A stretch of DNA of 64,000 bases from Mesorhabditis belari (GCA_958450365.1 CAUEEP010000886.1:641501-705500), one strand, 5' to 3'; numbered from the stretch's first letter, positions 13,056 to 23,839 are shown. Numbers and translations are program-made. Notes: generated by a model not told the origin, from the letters alone.

Positions 13056-14685
13056 GAATAGAATAAAGAATACGAAATGTGGGGTTTGATTCCAATCTTG
13101 CGTCATCTAGCAAAAATTAAATGCAGATTCATGGCACCCACTAAAATGCAAATTTGAGTGCTGTTTGCACACTCTACTTCACTGTTGTATTTCATAATAA
13201 GCACTGCATTGCTTGAGTTCCTCGTAGAAATTAGACATTTTACTGTTTAAAGTCTGTCATTATCCCTTTGCCCTTTGCTTTTCATTATTCATTTTAGAAC
13301 GCAATTTTTAGAATTTTTTAAGATTTTGCAAAAATAAGGAATTTTGAGTATTTTAAATGCGAATTTCCTCTTTTAAATGTAAATTTACGGGTTTTCATGC
13401 AAAGTTTGGCTTACTTTTCGGGCTTACTGTTGCTGTGGTTGCGTGCTTTTTGATTCCATTAAAACGTAACAAAAACCCTTTATTCGTTCTTTATTCCTTA
13501 TTTGGATCCTTTAATTTCGTTGAATATTTCTTCAGATCGATGGATGATCCACCTCATCATTCGAAATGTCAGAAGCTGATTGTTGTGTTGATTCTATTCT
13601 TCATCAATCTACTCATCTATGCTGATCAATCTACAGTTGCAGGTGCTTTTTTTATACGTAAACATCCATAGAAAAAGCTTAAACGATTTTGATTCTTTAT
13701 TAAAATTTGACCTAAATGTAACATAAAAATGTAAAACTCGGATGAAAGCTTTTTCTTTTTAGACTGATACAAAATACAATTGGTATAATTTCAGTTCTTC
13801 TTACCGACATTCAAAGTTTTTATGAAATCGACAATGGTAAGGGAGGATTACTTCAAACGGTTTTTATCGTCTGTTCCACATTGTTCAGTCCAATCTTTGG
13901 ATATTTAGGAGATAGGTAAGTATAAAATGAATAGTTCTTCAGCTGAAAGTTTCTTTTAAATACACACGAAAATGGATTATGGTTGTCGGAATACTAGTAT
14001 GGGTTCTGGCCGTGTTCGCATCAACATTTGTGGCTAAAGAGGTAAATTAAATTAACTTGCAATAGGTAGCAACGTTTATTTAGAACTTTTGGCTGTTTCT
14101 CCTTATGCGCAGTGTTTGCGGAATCGGTGAAGCCACATCTGCGGTCGTTTCTCCTACAATTATTGGTGATATGTACATTGGAAAAGCGCGTTCATGGATG
14201 TTAATGTTGTTCTATATGGTCAGCCCACTTGGAAAGTTTGATGCATTCGAGTGATGCAAGTAAAATATTGTGCGCTTCAGTGGAATTGGTTACATTGTTG
14301 GATCACAATTGGCGAGACAACTTGGAGGATGGCAATGGGGAATGAGATTAACACCGTTATTTGGTGCGTTTATACAATATCTATAATTGTTCCAATCCAA
14401 TTTCATTTTTAAAGCTTAGGCGTGGCTTCTGTCATTCTGATCGTATTATTTGTATTTGAACCAGAACGAGGACTGAATGAATCATCGGTGAATTAAAGAT
14501 ATTGCTATTGATCTTGTTAATTTTAGAATTCTACAGGCAAGGAGGATATAGGAAATGCACCTTTGAAGGTAAAAATCAAGACGTACTTTGTGATCTATGG
14601 GCCCTCATGAGAAAGTAAGATTTAAAAACGCTTTGTCAAAAGAAAATCGGGTGCTTTACGGATAACGGGGGGGGGGGCACATAAA

Positions 14686-15590
14686 ATTAGGAAATGCCAG
14701 GGAGTAGACTTTGTCAAAATGTTGTCTGCAATCATTTTGAGACCAAAATCGTATTAATTGGTCAACTCAAAAAAAAGTGATAACATTTTGAAGACAAAAA
14801 TAACGTTTGACGACTTTCTGCGCGCTAAAACGTGGATAATACCGTAACCCTTCCCGTGGCGAAAAACAAAACTACTTAAAGAGCGGTTGCAAAGAATTTT
14901 TTCATTTTGTTTTCCTTCTTTTTTCGAGCTTACTTTATCATTTTCATGTCATAATAATTGTTTCCTTTTTTCAGATACCCAAGAATGAGTCGACCAAAGA
15001 AACGCAGCAAAATAGGAAACGAAACGATCGAAAACAAAAGAGTGAAGCAGCGGATGAAGGTTTCGAGCCAACTTAAGATGGAAAAGATTAGAGCAAGCAA
15101 AAAGGAGATTACTCGACTCAAAAAACGCAAAAAATTAGGAAAGCCCAGGGAGTAGACTTTGTCAAAATGTTGTCTGCGGTCATTTTGAGACCAAAATCGT
15201 ATTAATTGGTCAACTCACAAAAAAGTTATAACATTTTGAAGACAAAAATGACGTTTGACGACTTTCTCCGCCCTAAAACGTGGATAATACCGTAACCCTT
15301 CCCATGGCGAAAAAAAACTACTTAAAGAGCGCTTGCAAAGAATTTTTTTTTCAGTTTATTTTTCCTCTTTTTACGAGCTTTCTTTATCATTTTCATGTCA
15401 TAATAATTGTTTCTTTTTTTAGATACCCAAAAATGAGTCGACCAAAGAAACGCAGCAAAATAGAAAAGCAAACGATCGAAACCAAGAGAGAGAAGCAGTG
15501 GATGAAGGTTTCAAGCCAACTTAAGATGGAAAGGATTAGAACAAGCAAAAAGGAGATTAGTAGAATCAAAAAACGCAAACGCGTTGAACT
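14686..15590 (+). repeat. Tandem duplication of about 450 bp at transposase 5' end
   Basis: The block starting AGGAAATGCCAGGGAGTAGA (14689) recurs at about 15136 as AGGAAAGCCCAGGGAGTAGA and includes the first codons of the transposase. The first copy has a truncated frame (MSRPKKRSKIGNETIENKRV..., running out at 15128), the second continues into the full frame. Confidence 0.85.
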
Positions 15591-17048
15591 GTTGCAGAAG
15601 CTTCGTTTGGCCCGAAACATTTATCGTCGCTACCTGAAAAAACAACGTAAGCCTTCAATTGGTTGTGGATCTCTTCTTTCCCCTCTTGAAACATTGGCTT
15701 TGATGTCGAAATCTAAAATTACTCGTGATGCACACAGAATGTATAGCCGTGCGACATCTCTTTTTGCCAGCGAGTATCAAATGGACAGGATCCGGAAAGC
15801 TTCAGCACAACACGTCGATTATGAGATATCAGGGAATGCTATTGTATTGAAAGATCTATTTGCAGCAGTAAAACACCGATTGAGTCAGCTGAACGATTCT
15901 GAAGCGGAAGTTATAATGGGCGATAAGGGACTGAATAGTACAAAGCTAACACTTATGCTTCGAGACAAGAAACACAATCCGCAATCGTGCTATAAGCACT
16001 TGATTCTTGCTGTTTGGAAAGGAGGAGACGACCATCGAAATCTGCTAAAATACAGTAATATTGTCGACAAGCTCGCACCACTCAACAGACAGATATTTTT
16101 GGGAGGTGACCTCAACTTTCTTGCATCGTCATTTGGTTTGTCCAATGCATCAACTTACCCATGCATTTGGTGTATATACAAAGTGGACAAATCCCTAAAT
16201 CCAACAAAAGTTATCACGCATTTCGATAGACATCCATATTCGGTTCGAACAATCAAACGCTTTGATGACATTCTGCAAGGAAAATTTGCCAAACCTGAAG
16301 AGAAGTTGGGCGTCTTTCGTCGATACATTTGGCCAATAGATCCATCGTGCTGTATTCCTCCTGTGCTACACCTTAAATTTGGTTTTGGTAATTGCATTTT
16401 TAAAGCTATGGAAACAGAGGCTCGTGCAAGCCATTCAAAAGAAGGAGAAGCATTTTTACAATTGATTGAAAAACTGGGTCTTAACAGAGAAAAGAGTAAA
16501 TCTTACAAATCCGATGATTTGAACGGACCAAAGTTGAAGAAATTATGTGCAAATATAAACTCATTTCGACCGATTGTCAGTTCACTTGCCTACAAAAAGT
16601 TATGTGATTGTCTGGAGCTTTTTAACGAGTTCTCGCGAACGATCGGATCTACAAAGAGCGTTCTATCGGAGAAGGAAATCCAAGTAATACTTTCGGCTAC
16701 AGACAACTTACTTGAAGCTATGGAACTAAACAGTATTGGACTAAAAACTGTCAAAGCCCACGTAGCAATTGCACACGTTCACATAAAGCGCTAGGGTCTA
16801 TGTCAGAAGAAGGTCTCGAATGTCTTCACTCTGTCTTCAATCAGCTATGCAAGAGGATTAAACGAGCGGGTGATCTCGAAATTTATCTACATGCGGCAAG
16901 AACATGCTCACAACGATTTTTACGTTTTGACAAAGATTCAAAGAGACAAAAAGAGACAAAGATTCAAAGAGACAAAAAGTCGTCAATTTTTTGTTATCAT
17001 CGAGTAGTGGAGGCCCAAATGCAGGTGAGTTTGGCCGTTTCTGTGTAA
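15433..17048 (+). pseudogene. RAG1/Transib-like DDE transposase, C-terminus broken
   Basis: The main frame runs 15433-16794 (453 residues). I take the Met in MSRPKKRSK because it follows an intron-like acceptor (TTTTTTTAG) and the relative at 32157 starts MSKPKQKSR at the same place. The N-terminus is very basic. Motifs (residue numbers from this Met): MGDKG (Asp164), LGGDLNFLASSFG (Asp226), YPCIWCIYK (Cys244, Cys247), VLHLKFGFGNCIFKAM (about 311), DLNGPKLKKL (about 361) and KAHVAIAHV (His443, His448). In RAG1 the catalytic residues are D600, D708, E962 with zinc ligands C727/C730 and H937/H942. Asp-to-Cys spacing here is 18 (19 in RAG1) and the His pair is H-x4-H in both. After a TAG at 16792 another frame continues MSEEGLECLHSVFNQLC, carrying the expected Glu. 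The family assignment is inference from motif order. Confidence 0.7.
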
Positions 17049-17819
17049 AATGACCGATTTTTTTTGATAAAATGCGATTTAAAAAAATCTACAAGACGGC
17101 TTTTGATAATTTTTTCGCCATTGAATTTAGCACATTTTTCTGCGTCAAATGGCTATTCAAACGTAAAAATCCTATAGAAAACTCATTTTTGCGCGGATGT
17201 GCCCCCCCCGCCGATAATCGTTGACCCCCTTGCTATCCGTAAAGAACCGAAAGTCCTAAATTTTAGTTGCACCTACACTTTCTCGACAATTGCCGATACA
17301 TGCATCGATTTTGTGATGGGCACACTTGCATGGTAACATTTTGAATGATTCAACCGTATTTCTTTTTATTTTCAGGTGGGTTCCTACAGCAATTCAACAT
17401 GCCAAAGCTCACGAAATGAAGCTCAATTCTACAAGTCTTCTGGATGAAAATGATAAAGCAAAGTTAGTATACAACAATTTCGATCAAATAATCAATAACT
17501 TTAGTATTGCTATCTACTTTGGAATCGTCACAATTGCTGGTGGAATCGTTGGAGTAATTATGGGTTCAGCTTTGTCAACGGTATGACATCTTGCTTTTAA
17601 TGTTCATATCTCAAATAATTTCTAGTTGCTGCGTAGTGGAAAGTTGTGCTTCAAATGCTGTCAAACGAAACGATCCGATCCAATCATTTGTGCCCTTGGA
17701 GCACTGATCGCAACTCCATTTCTTTTTGGTGGATTACAACTCATCAAAGTGTCTGTCGAAGCTAGCTACGTATGTTTATTTTCCGTTAATAATTCGATCA
17801 ACGAAATACTTATTTCACA

Positions 17820-18110
17820 ATGAAGCAGCCATAACCCCCATTCAGTTCGTCTCGTTCTTCGGTTCTTTGTCCTTGTCCTCCTTTGCTTCCTTCGACTCGC
17901 TGTTTGAAGGCTATTTTTCCCTAAAATGTCCAATCAAACTAGCCACTTTTATATTTAAGTCAACCTTTTTACATTCTTTCGTTTCAGTCTTTTTTTCTTT
18001 TGATCTTCTTCTTTCTTTCAAATTTCTCACCTTTGCCATTGTAGATCGGCGCTGCATTTGTGAACGGGTTTGTCGGCAACTAAACATTCCAAAATTCCCC
18101 AAAACAAATC
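17820..18110 (-). pseudogene. Antisense Lys/Glu-rich remnant in spinster copy 1 intron
   Basis: The intron between the exons for VSVEASY and IFMFVAITG holds, on the opposite strand, a charged coding-like segment ([19 protein letters not shown] and KERRRSKEKKTETKECKK). The same segment lies in the matching intron of copies 2 and 3, where copy 3 has the longest form (see 39180-39842). The plus-strand Phe/Ser-rich frame here is its shadow. Confidence 0.45.
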
Positions 18111-18889
18111 AAATCGAACCTTTGAACCGCAAAGCCGAGCAGAAATTATGAAATGATGACATTCATAGCTGTTTTCCTTTTATATGACGAGTTAAATTAA
18201 AATTTAGTTCTTTGAAATTGGGATTTCAGCATAAATTAAAATTCTTTATTCTAATTTAGATCTTCATGTTCGTTGCTATTACCGGACTTTGCTTCAGTTG
18301 GGCCATCAATGCCGATCTACGAATGACGATTATTGTTCCATGGAGGTTCGTTCATATTCTTTTTAGATTACACTTAATACTTTAGACGTAATTCAGCAAA
18401 TGCATGGGAATATCTGATTTCACATTTCTTCCCTGGACCATATCTTGTTGGATTGGTAATGCATGCAGTATCTGCTAAAATTTCTTGTGTTTGTTTAGCT
18501 TTCTGATCGAATAAGATTGAGCAATTCTCCAGGAGATTCATTTGATGCTTTGTTATACGCTTTTTATATTCCTTCGGCACTTTGTGGAATTTCGGTGAGT
18601 TGTTATATGAATGACAATCAAAACTGTTTCAATTTAGGCATTGTTCTTTATAATTGCTGCGACTACAGTATTAAGAGATCAAGCAAGGTTCCGCGTTGAA
18701 ATTGGTATGATTTTTTCATTTTACTGCTATTTGTTAATCATTTTAGGTATTCACGATGGAATTTCATCGGAAAAAGATGTCGGAACAAAAGAAAATGCAA
18801 ATAATAATTACGAATTGGAAGAGGCCACTTATGAAAATAAGACCTTTAAAACAACTGAGATTTCGAGTGGAGAAAGTAATGTAATATAG

Positions 18890-19395
18890 TTAAGTGATTA
18901 ATTGTTGTTTCTGTTTTTTTCTGCTTTTGCTTTGTTTATGATTTCGGGTATTACACAACTAAAAAACGTGCAGAAAAGTTATCCCTTTGAAAGCACTTCT
19001 CGTCAAATAGCCTTGACTTGCTCTTGTAAAACGGCACGTTCCTTGTGTGGTTCACGGTTGACCTCATCAAACGAAGTAGCTTAAAACCAACAAATAACAC
19101 AACTAAAACTCACAAGTCATCATGGTAGTACAACGGACGTTTCGTTTCAGCTCTGATTTCGCTCTAAAATTGGACATTAAACCAAAAAATAACAGCAGCT
19201 GATTTACTTTGGCTTATGAGCAGGATTGGGAAACAAATTGAAAACCGTTTCGACGGTGTTCGTGAAGAGAGTCGTGTCTTGCTCAAACAGCTTATCATAA
19301 ACTTCCAAGCTCTCTGTAAAATAAGAAAAATTTTGTTACTAGAACCAAAAAAACCAAGAATGTTCCACACATCAAAATGTTCCTATTCAAACGGC
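18890..19395 (-). pseudogene. Duplicate of 3' half of the coiled-coil gene at 29752-30728
   Basis: Nearly identical to 29639-30145. On the minus strand it encodes ESLEVYDKLFEQDTTLF then TNTVETVFNLFPNPAHKPK and SFDEVNREPHKERAVLQEQV. The 5' half is missing: the homology stops at 19395, exactly where the palindromic element 19396-19871 begins. Confidence 0.75.
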
Positions 19396-19871
19396 GGTAC
19401 TATTGGCTTTGGGCGGGGGGGCACCTTTTTTGCCAAAACCACTTTTCATGGGGTAATGGAGTACGCTGAGCTATGGAGTATTAGGGAATTTTGATTTTGG
19501 GTCCTATACCTAGGCTACTTACCTAGGCTTTGGCAGCATCATAGAGGCACGTGGCTCCTAGGCTATCGCCTGACTCTGGTTCGGCTGGGGTAAGTTTCGT
19601 ACTAGAAGCACGTGGCTTCTAGCTGGAATCAGGCGTAGGAGAATCAGGCGAGCCACGTGTCTCTAAGGTGCGGAGCCAAAGCATAGGTAAGTATAGGAGC
19701 CAAGATCCCTTATTTTTGCAAAATTTTTAAAAATTCCAAAAATTGCGTTTTTGATTAAAAATCTACCCTAAAAATGTGATACTACTCCATAGCTCAGCGT
19801 ACTCCATTAGCCCGGGAAAAGTGGTTTTGGCGGAAAAAAGTGCCCCCCCCCTCCCCTAAGCCAATAGTACC
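19396..19871. mobile_element. Palindromic element with ~85-bp arms and G/C-run, folded core
   Basis: Arms start GGTACTATTGGCTTTGGGCG and end CCTAAGCCAATAGTACC; both carry AAAACCACTTTTC and GGAGTACGCTGAGCTATGGA (or their complements) and a G- or C-run. The core (19503-19701) can fold into a branched structure with three CACGTG sites (19548, 19609, 19654). It marks the break between the duplicated copy 1 block and the next segment. A related core fragment lies at about 35265-35325, and a related arm at about 55360-55400. Confidence 0.8.
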
Positions 19872-19884
19872 AAAAATGGGTTAA

Positions 19885-20140
19885 GAATCTCTATCTTAAA
19901 GTGAATAATGAAAAGCAAATGGATAATGACAGATAATCGATCTGAAGGAATATGCAATGAAATTTAAGAATCCAATGGAATGAAACGAATAAAGAATGAG
20001 CGAAAATAGAGAAAGGATGTCAAATATGCGACTTTGTAACAGCTTTCTAAGAGAACGAAAAAGGAAAAAGAGGGGGAAAGGAATTGGAGAATTTGTGTGA
20101 AATTTTGATAACTGCGTGAAGAATCTCTAAAATGAATAAT
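19885..20140 (-). repeat. Inverted copy of the 5' flank of spinster copy 3
   Basis: The complement of this stretch matches 37240-37480, the sequence just upstream of the copy 3 start codon (CACAAATTCTCCAATTCC, TCGCATATTTGACA, TTTCATTGCATATTCCTTCAG). It stops just before the ATG. It could carry a duplicated promoter or 5' UTR pointing towards lower coordinates. Confidence 0.75.
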
Positions 20141-20189
20141 GGAAAGCAAATTCGGGATTTGGCCAGACCTGATACTAGTACTATGTATT

Positions 20190-21110
20190 TTTCGATCAGC
20201 ACTGTACAGCTTTGGTTTAAAAACCCCAAAAAATTAGTATGGTCCACTGACAGAACGACAGTTTTGAGGCAATCTTGTCAGAATGTTTGCCCTCTTCTCG
20301 TCGTTTCTTTTTCTTGTTGTCGACGCGGTTCGCGAAGAAAAATTAAAAAATTGCCAATGTCCAAGCGCCGATCCAATGTGCCTTCCGCTCAAAAAACCAA
20401 GTCCACTGAAAATTTGGCTTCATAGACTCTCATCAGACTTTTCACTCTTGATCCCAGCCATTTGTTTTTTCACGGTCTTTTCGAGTTTCGGATCAAATAT
20501 TTACCTTCCAATGGGAATCATGGAGAAAAACATCATTAACGCCATCGATCGCTTTGTACCCGAGTAGAGGTCAGCTAAAATAGGCGGACATTATAACCGA
20601 AACCTTTACTTTCTAGTGCATTGTCCAGACATTGTAAGCGTTCGTGCACAAAGATATCAATTGATATCGATTATGGTGGGCGCCAAAACGGTGCATGAAG
20701 ATTGTTCGATTCCCGAGAGACCCCGAGAAACAAGGAATAGAGTCCATAACTAAATATCGAATATGTAAATCATAAGTGAAAATCTACATTTTTCGGTATC
20801 AACGATGAAGCCACGACAAGACGAATCCAACGAGAAATGCAAACAGAAAAAAGTCATTTTCTCGATGCTCTGAATTTGAATTTCAAACCACTTATCAATT
20901 TTTTTTCCAATTCACCGACCTGTGCGGAAAAGTGGGGTGAAAACGAAGAAAAACGCGAAATAGAGAGTTTGCACTAAACTGCCTTGCGAATCGTTTACAT
21001 CATAGTAGTCTTGGATTTCTTTTAGGACACCTAAAAAGAGCTTTTAATTCGTTATTTACCGATCTATTCAGTTATTTTTGGTCTTAAAAATAATTCAGTG
21101 ATTCATTGGG
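20190..21110 (-). pseudogene. Partial copy of the minus-strand spinster gene
   Basis: Corresponds to the 10340-11400 part of the gene at 7999-11727: exons coding REPRRQQE-like, SGLGFLSGSHIG-like, IADLYSGTK-like, RGLSGIG-like and DYYDVNDSQG-like sequence, with deletions (for example the GTATTCGATTCACGG part is gone near 20345 and the GGCTATTTGGGGGACAGG region is shortened near 20925). The 3' half of the gene is absent. Exon 1 lies separately at about 23855-23940 because a MITE and a MULE (21330-23788) are inserted between. Not functional. Confidence 0.8.
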
Positions 21111-21329
21111 GAAAAGTTATTTATTAGAGCGTAGACATGATTCGTTTCATGATTCACCATATTTTTGGTGAAGAATTAGAGAAATTTGAAAACAAGATCG
21201 AAACGTCAACACTGGGAGGACAGTTTAAAATTCGAAACTCTTCGAAGTTTATTAACGATTCAGAAATCTACTGTAGTCTTTTTCTATTTTGTGCCCCATT
21301 TCCAAACCGAATAGCTTTTCATTTTGGTT

Positions 21330-21530
21330 ATCGGACATTTGATCCCGCCCCTTTGGCCATTGGCAATCTAACTTTGAGCTCAAATATCTTGCTTGCTGTT
21401 TGGTTGTCCAGTTTAAATATTTTTGGTATAATTAGATGCGCCAAGTCTTTCTAAGTCGATTGGTACAAAAACTATTTAAATTGGACAGTCTAGCACCAAA
21501 ATTTGAGCTCAAAGGGGGCGAAACGCGTGT
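21330..21530. mobile_element. MITE, second copy of the 8890-9145 family
   Basis: Contains GGCCATTGGCAATCTAACTT, TTTGAGCTCAAAT at both ends and GATGCGCCAAGTCTTTC in the middle, in the reverse orientation to 8890-9145. Its right end (CGTGTCAAATG) is the insertion point of the MULE. Confidence 0.8.
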
Positions 21531-21536
21531 CAAATG

Positions 21537-23788
21537 GATGTGGTTACTTTCTGCCAAATCTTTTGCGTAACTGGGTCATTTACGCAACTTTCTTTTGCGC
21601 AAAGGGGTCATTTGCACAACTTTTCAACACATTTTAACAAAAGTTTTTGGCAATGTTTTTAAGCACTTTTCAAAGCTTTCACCACCATCTTAAAAACTTC
21701 CATAGCACTTTTTTCCAAATTAACAACAAAACGGAAAAAGATAACAACAATTAACCTTTTCTAATGCAAACAAGAATCTGGGACAAGTGCTGAACGTGAT
21801 CACAACAAGGTAAGCGTCCACTACTAACAGCAGTAAAACGCTTCTTTTGACGGGTTACCCTGGTTCTCTGCGAGTAATGCTGTCCAAGAGTAAGATTGTT
21901 GGCCATTGGAAGGTTGAAACGATTGATAAACACTGCCATTTCCTCATAGAGCCTCACTGTAGTGTGATTTGGATGTGGGTTTTTCGGATCCTTCTAAAAA
22001 ACAGCACTATTCATTGCAAGGAAATCAACTAACCTTCAAAAATGAATGGAATCCTTCCTGAGCCGAGTTGCCGATATGCTGGCCCAAAATAATCCATTCA
22101 TGGGATTCCATTTGCAGATATCATACATAGCCGGACCACGAACTCCTGCTGTGCCGACGCGACCCAAGTAAGACTTCTCAAACGATGCGTAAAATTCTAA
22201 AACAAGAATGTATTCATAAATAACAACGACCTACTGTTAATTTTACGTTGCAAATGGGGAGCGACCGTTTGCAAAGCTGATTTTTTCCTTCTTCAAAGTG
22301 GAGAACAACTTCAGTTGGATAAAATAAATGCGAGAGACATTATTGATTGGATGTGCGTTTTCCCGAACGGTGTCTGAACGAGGCTGTGGAGTCGGAATCT
22401 CTAATCCAATCAATTTTTTTATTTACAAAACTAAAAACCTCTATTCGCCGCAGGACATTTTGGAAGAAGTGAAAGCAACAAAAATGGTGCTCAGTGACTC
22501 CATAGGTCATTTTGCAAGCAGTCGCACCAAGCTCAAAGTCTAAATTATAAATTAACATTTAAGGTACCACAAAATCCTGTCATTAGTTTAATTGATGGAT
22601 CTCCTCGGCCAAAGAGGTAATCAAAAACGACTTTGTAAGTTGACAGATCTTTTGAGCTCAAAAAGGCAAACACACACGGAACAAAATTTTGGTCAATCTA
22701 AAAAATGTTTTTCGAACAAGATAAAAAAAATTAATACCTGTGCCCCGACAATAAAGAGCTGACAAAGGTCTTCGGGGCAAGAAAAAAGGTTCTAGATAGA
22801 AAGAATCTAGATAGAAACCGTTTTCTTACCGAAAAGTGTTTGTCGCATGGCCAAGCTGTCTTGCCTCCTTTCTTGCCAACTCTTTTAGCTAACTGGGTGA
22901 TAGCTGGCTCGTTCAAGTAAAACTTCAGATGTTGTTCCGCTGCTTGCACCCTCTTGTTAATCACTTCTCGCTTCGGGACTTCATTTAAGCGATCACTCTT
23001 TACCATTTTCTTGATAATTCGCAACTAAAAAAAAACAACTTATAAAACAGGCTTTAAACTACCTCTTTTCCGTAATCTGGAGGCAAATAATCATGATCTC
23101 CATAAGGGTTTATCAGTTTTGAGCGAAAAACGCGATTGGCCTTGACTTTACATGTTTTCTCAATACACCTCAAAAAGCTTATTCAAAACGAAAGATTTAA
23201 AAATGATACCTGTAAAAAGTTTCTCCGTTGGTGTCAGTGCTATAAAAACGAAACTCAAATCCTGTTTGATCGTAATAGAGCCGTTTCTGTTTGACCGAAG
23301 AGTTGCTGATAACACTCTGAAGCTTCAAAAAGTTATATAAAGCAACCTAAAACTGACCGTGACCTTGTTGGCGCTATACTGATTGGATAAAGTCGGTTCA
23401 ATGATCAACAAGTATGCCGCACTAAATGACTTTTGAAGTACCGCCCACAAGTGTCCACATTTCCAGAGGTAAACTACGTTCTTGTGTTTTTCTCGCCGCT
23501 CGCTTGACCGAGTTGGCTACAGTTGGTTTCATTCGATAGCCCTGATTAATATCTAAGTGTTGGCCTCCGACAATGCGAACACTTGTGGGCGGAACTTCTA
23601 AATTTTAAAATTAATAGCGAAAAAGTGAAAAACTTAAGAAAAGCTGTAAAAGTTGCAAAAAGTCTTTAAAAAAGTTGTGGGAAAGACCTTCATTCAAAAT
23701 GTGATGAAAAGTTGCGCAAATGGCCCAGTTATGCAAAAAAAAAACGTTGCGCAAAAAAATTTAGCGGAAAGTGGTTACTTTACCCCCG
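21537..23788 (-). mobile_element. Mutator-like (MULE) transposon
   Basis: About 2.25 kb with long, imperfect terminal inverted repeats (left TTACTTTCTGCCAAATCTTT, then TGGGTCATTTACGCAAC; right is the complement of a similar sequence). Nine-mers TGTCAAATG (21528-21536) and TATCAAATG (23789-23797) flank it, a 9-bp duplication with one difference, as expected for Mutator. It carries a decayed minus-strand transposase. Confidence 0.75.
21760..23600 (-). pseudogene. MULE-type transposase remnant
   Basis: Minus-strand pieces include NSVKRAARKTQERSLPLE, KLINPYGDHDYLPPDYGKE, VINKRVQAAEQHLKFYLNE, the segment DFELGATACKMTYGV then CCFHFFQNVLRRI, SYLGRVGTAGVRGPAMYDIC with KWNPMNGLFW, and RLYEEMAVFINRFNLPMAN. 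The D-F-E..A..A followed by C-x-x-H-F-x-Q-x-x-x-R-x-I pattern is that of the MULE catalytic domain (the C/H motif before the last acidic residue). The pieces are split by stops, frame changes and possible introns, so the enzyme is probably dead or I have not found all the introns. Confidence 0.7.
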
Positions 23789-23839
23789 TATCAAATGTCT
23801 CACAACCTTCAATTTCGTCAATTTCTACGCAGTTTCCCA

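Larger units (their letters stand above)
14647..17250 (+). mobile_element. RAG1/Transib-like DNA transposon in intron of spinster copy 1
   Basis: Copies 2 and 3 of the gene read ..CAAAAGAAAGTC.. straight through at this point, so the insert is exactly bounded. Its ends are inverted: TCGGGTGCTTTACGGATA at 14647 and TATCCGTAAAGAACCGA at the right. GAAA borders both sides, a possible 4-bp duplication. Just inside the ends are G-run and C-run stretches ending in CACAT (14678) and ATGTG (17201), which could be inner termini. It carries a transposase gene at 15433-17048 and an internal tandem duplication of about 450 bp. Confidence 0.75.
13540..18889 (+). pseudogene. Spinster-like MFS transporter, copy 1, disrupted
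   Basis: Same exon plan as copies 2 and 3: [20 protein letters not shown], then [152 protein letters not shown], stop at 18887-18889. Compared with the other copies it has lost the intron 2 acceptor (TTCTTTTAAA where copy 2 has TTCTTTTAGA, about 13959). It also lacks one T at about 14588 (TACTTTGTG against TACTTTTGTG), shifting the frame into a TGA after YGPS. A 2.6-kb transposon fills the next intron (14647-17250). It lacks the GDAS residues of copy 3 (HFFPGPY against [10 protein letters not shown]), as copy 2 does. These changes make it a probable pseudogene. An acceptor TTTCTTCAG directly before the start may be a spliced-leader site. Confidence 0.85.

Noticed and set aside
14671..14677. 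G-runs (14671, 17202, 19416, 19840, 55555) as telomere-like or G-quadruplex switches
   Set aside because: They are single uninterrupted runs at the ends or arms of inverted repeats, better explained as parts of the mobile elements.
17726..18151. 141-residue Phe/Ser-rich plus-strand frame, repeated near 27.1 and 39.0 kb
   Set aside because: It overruns a normal donor site (TACGTATGT) into a long intron and is the antisense of a Lys/Glu-rich segment.
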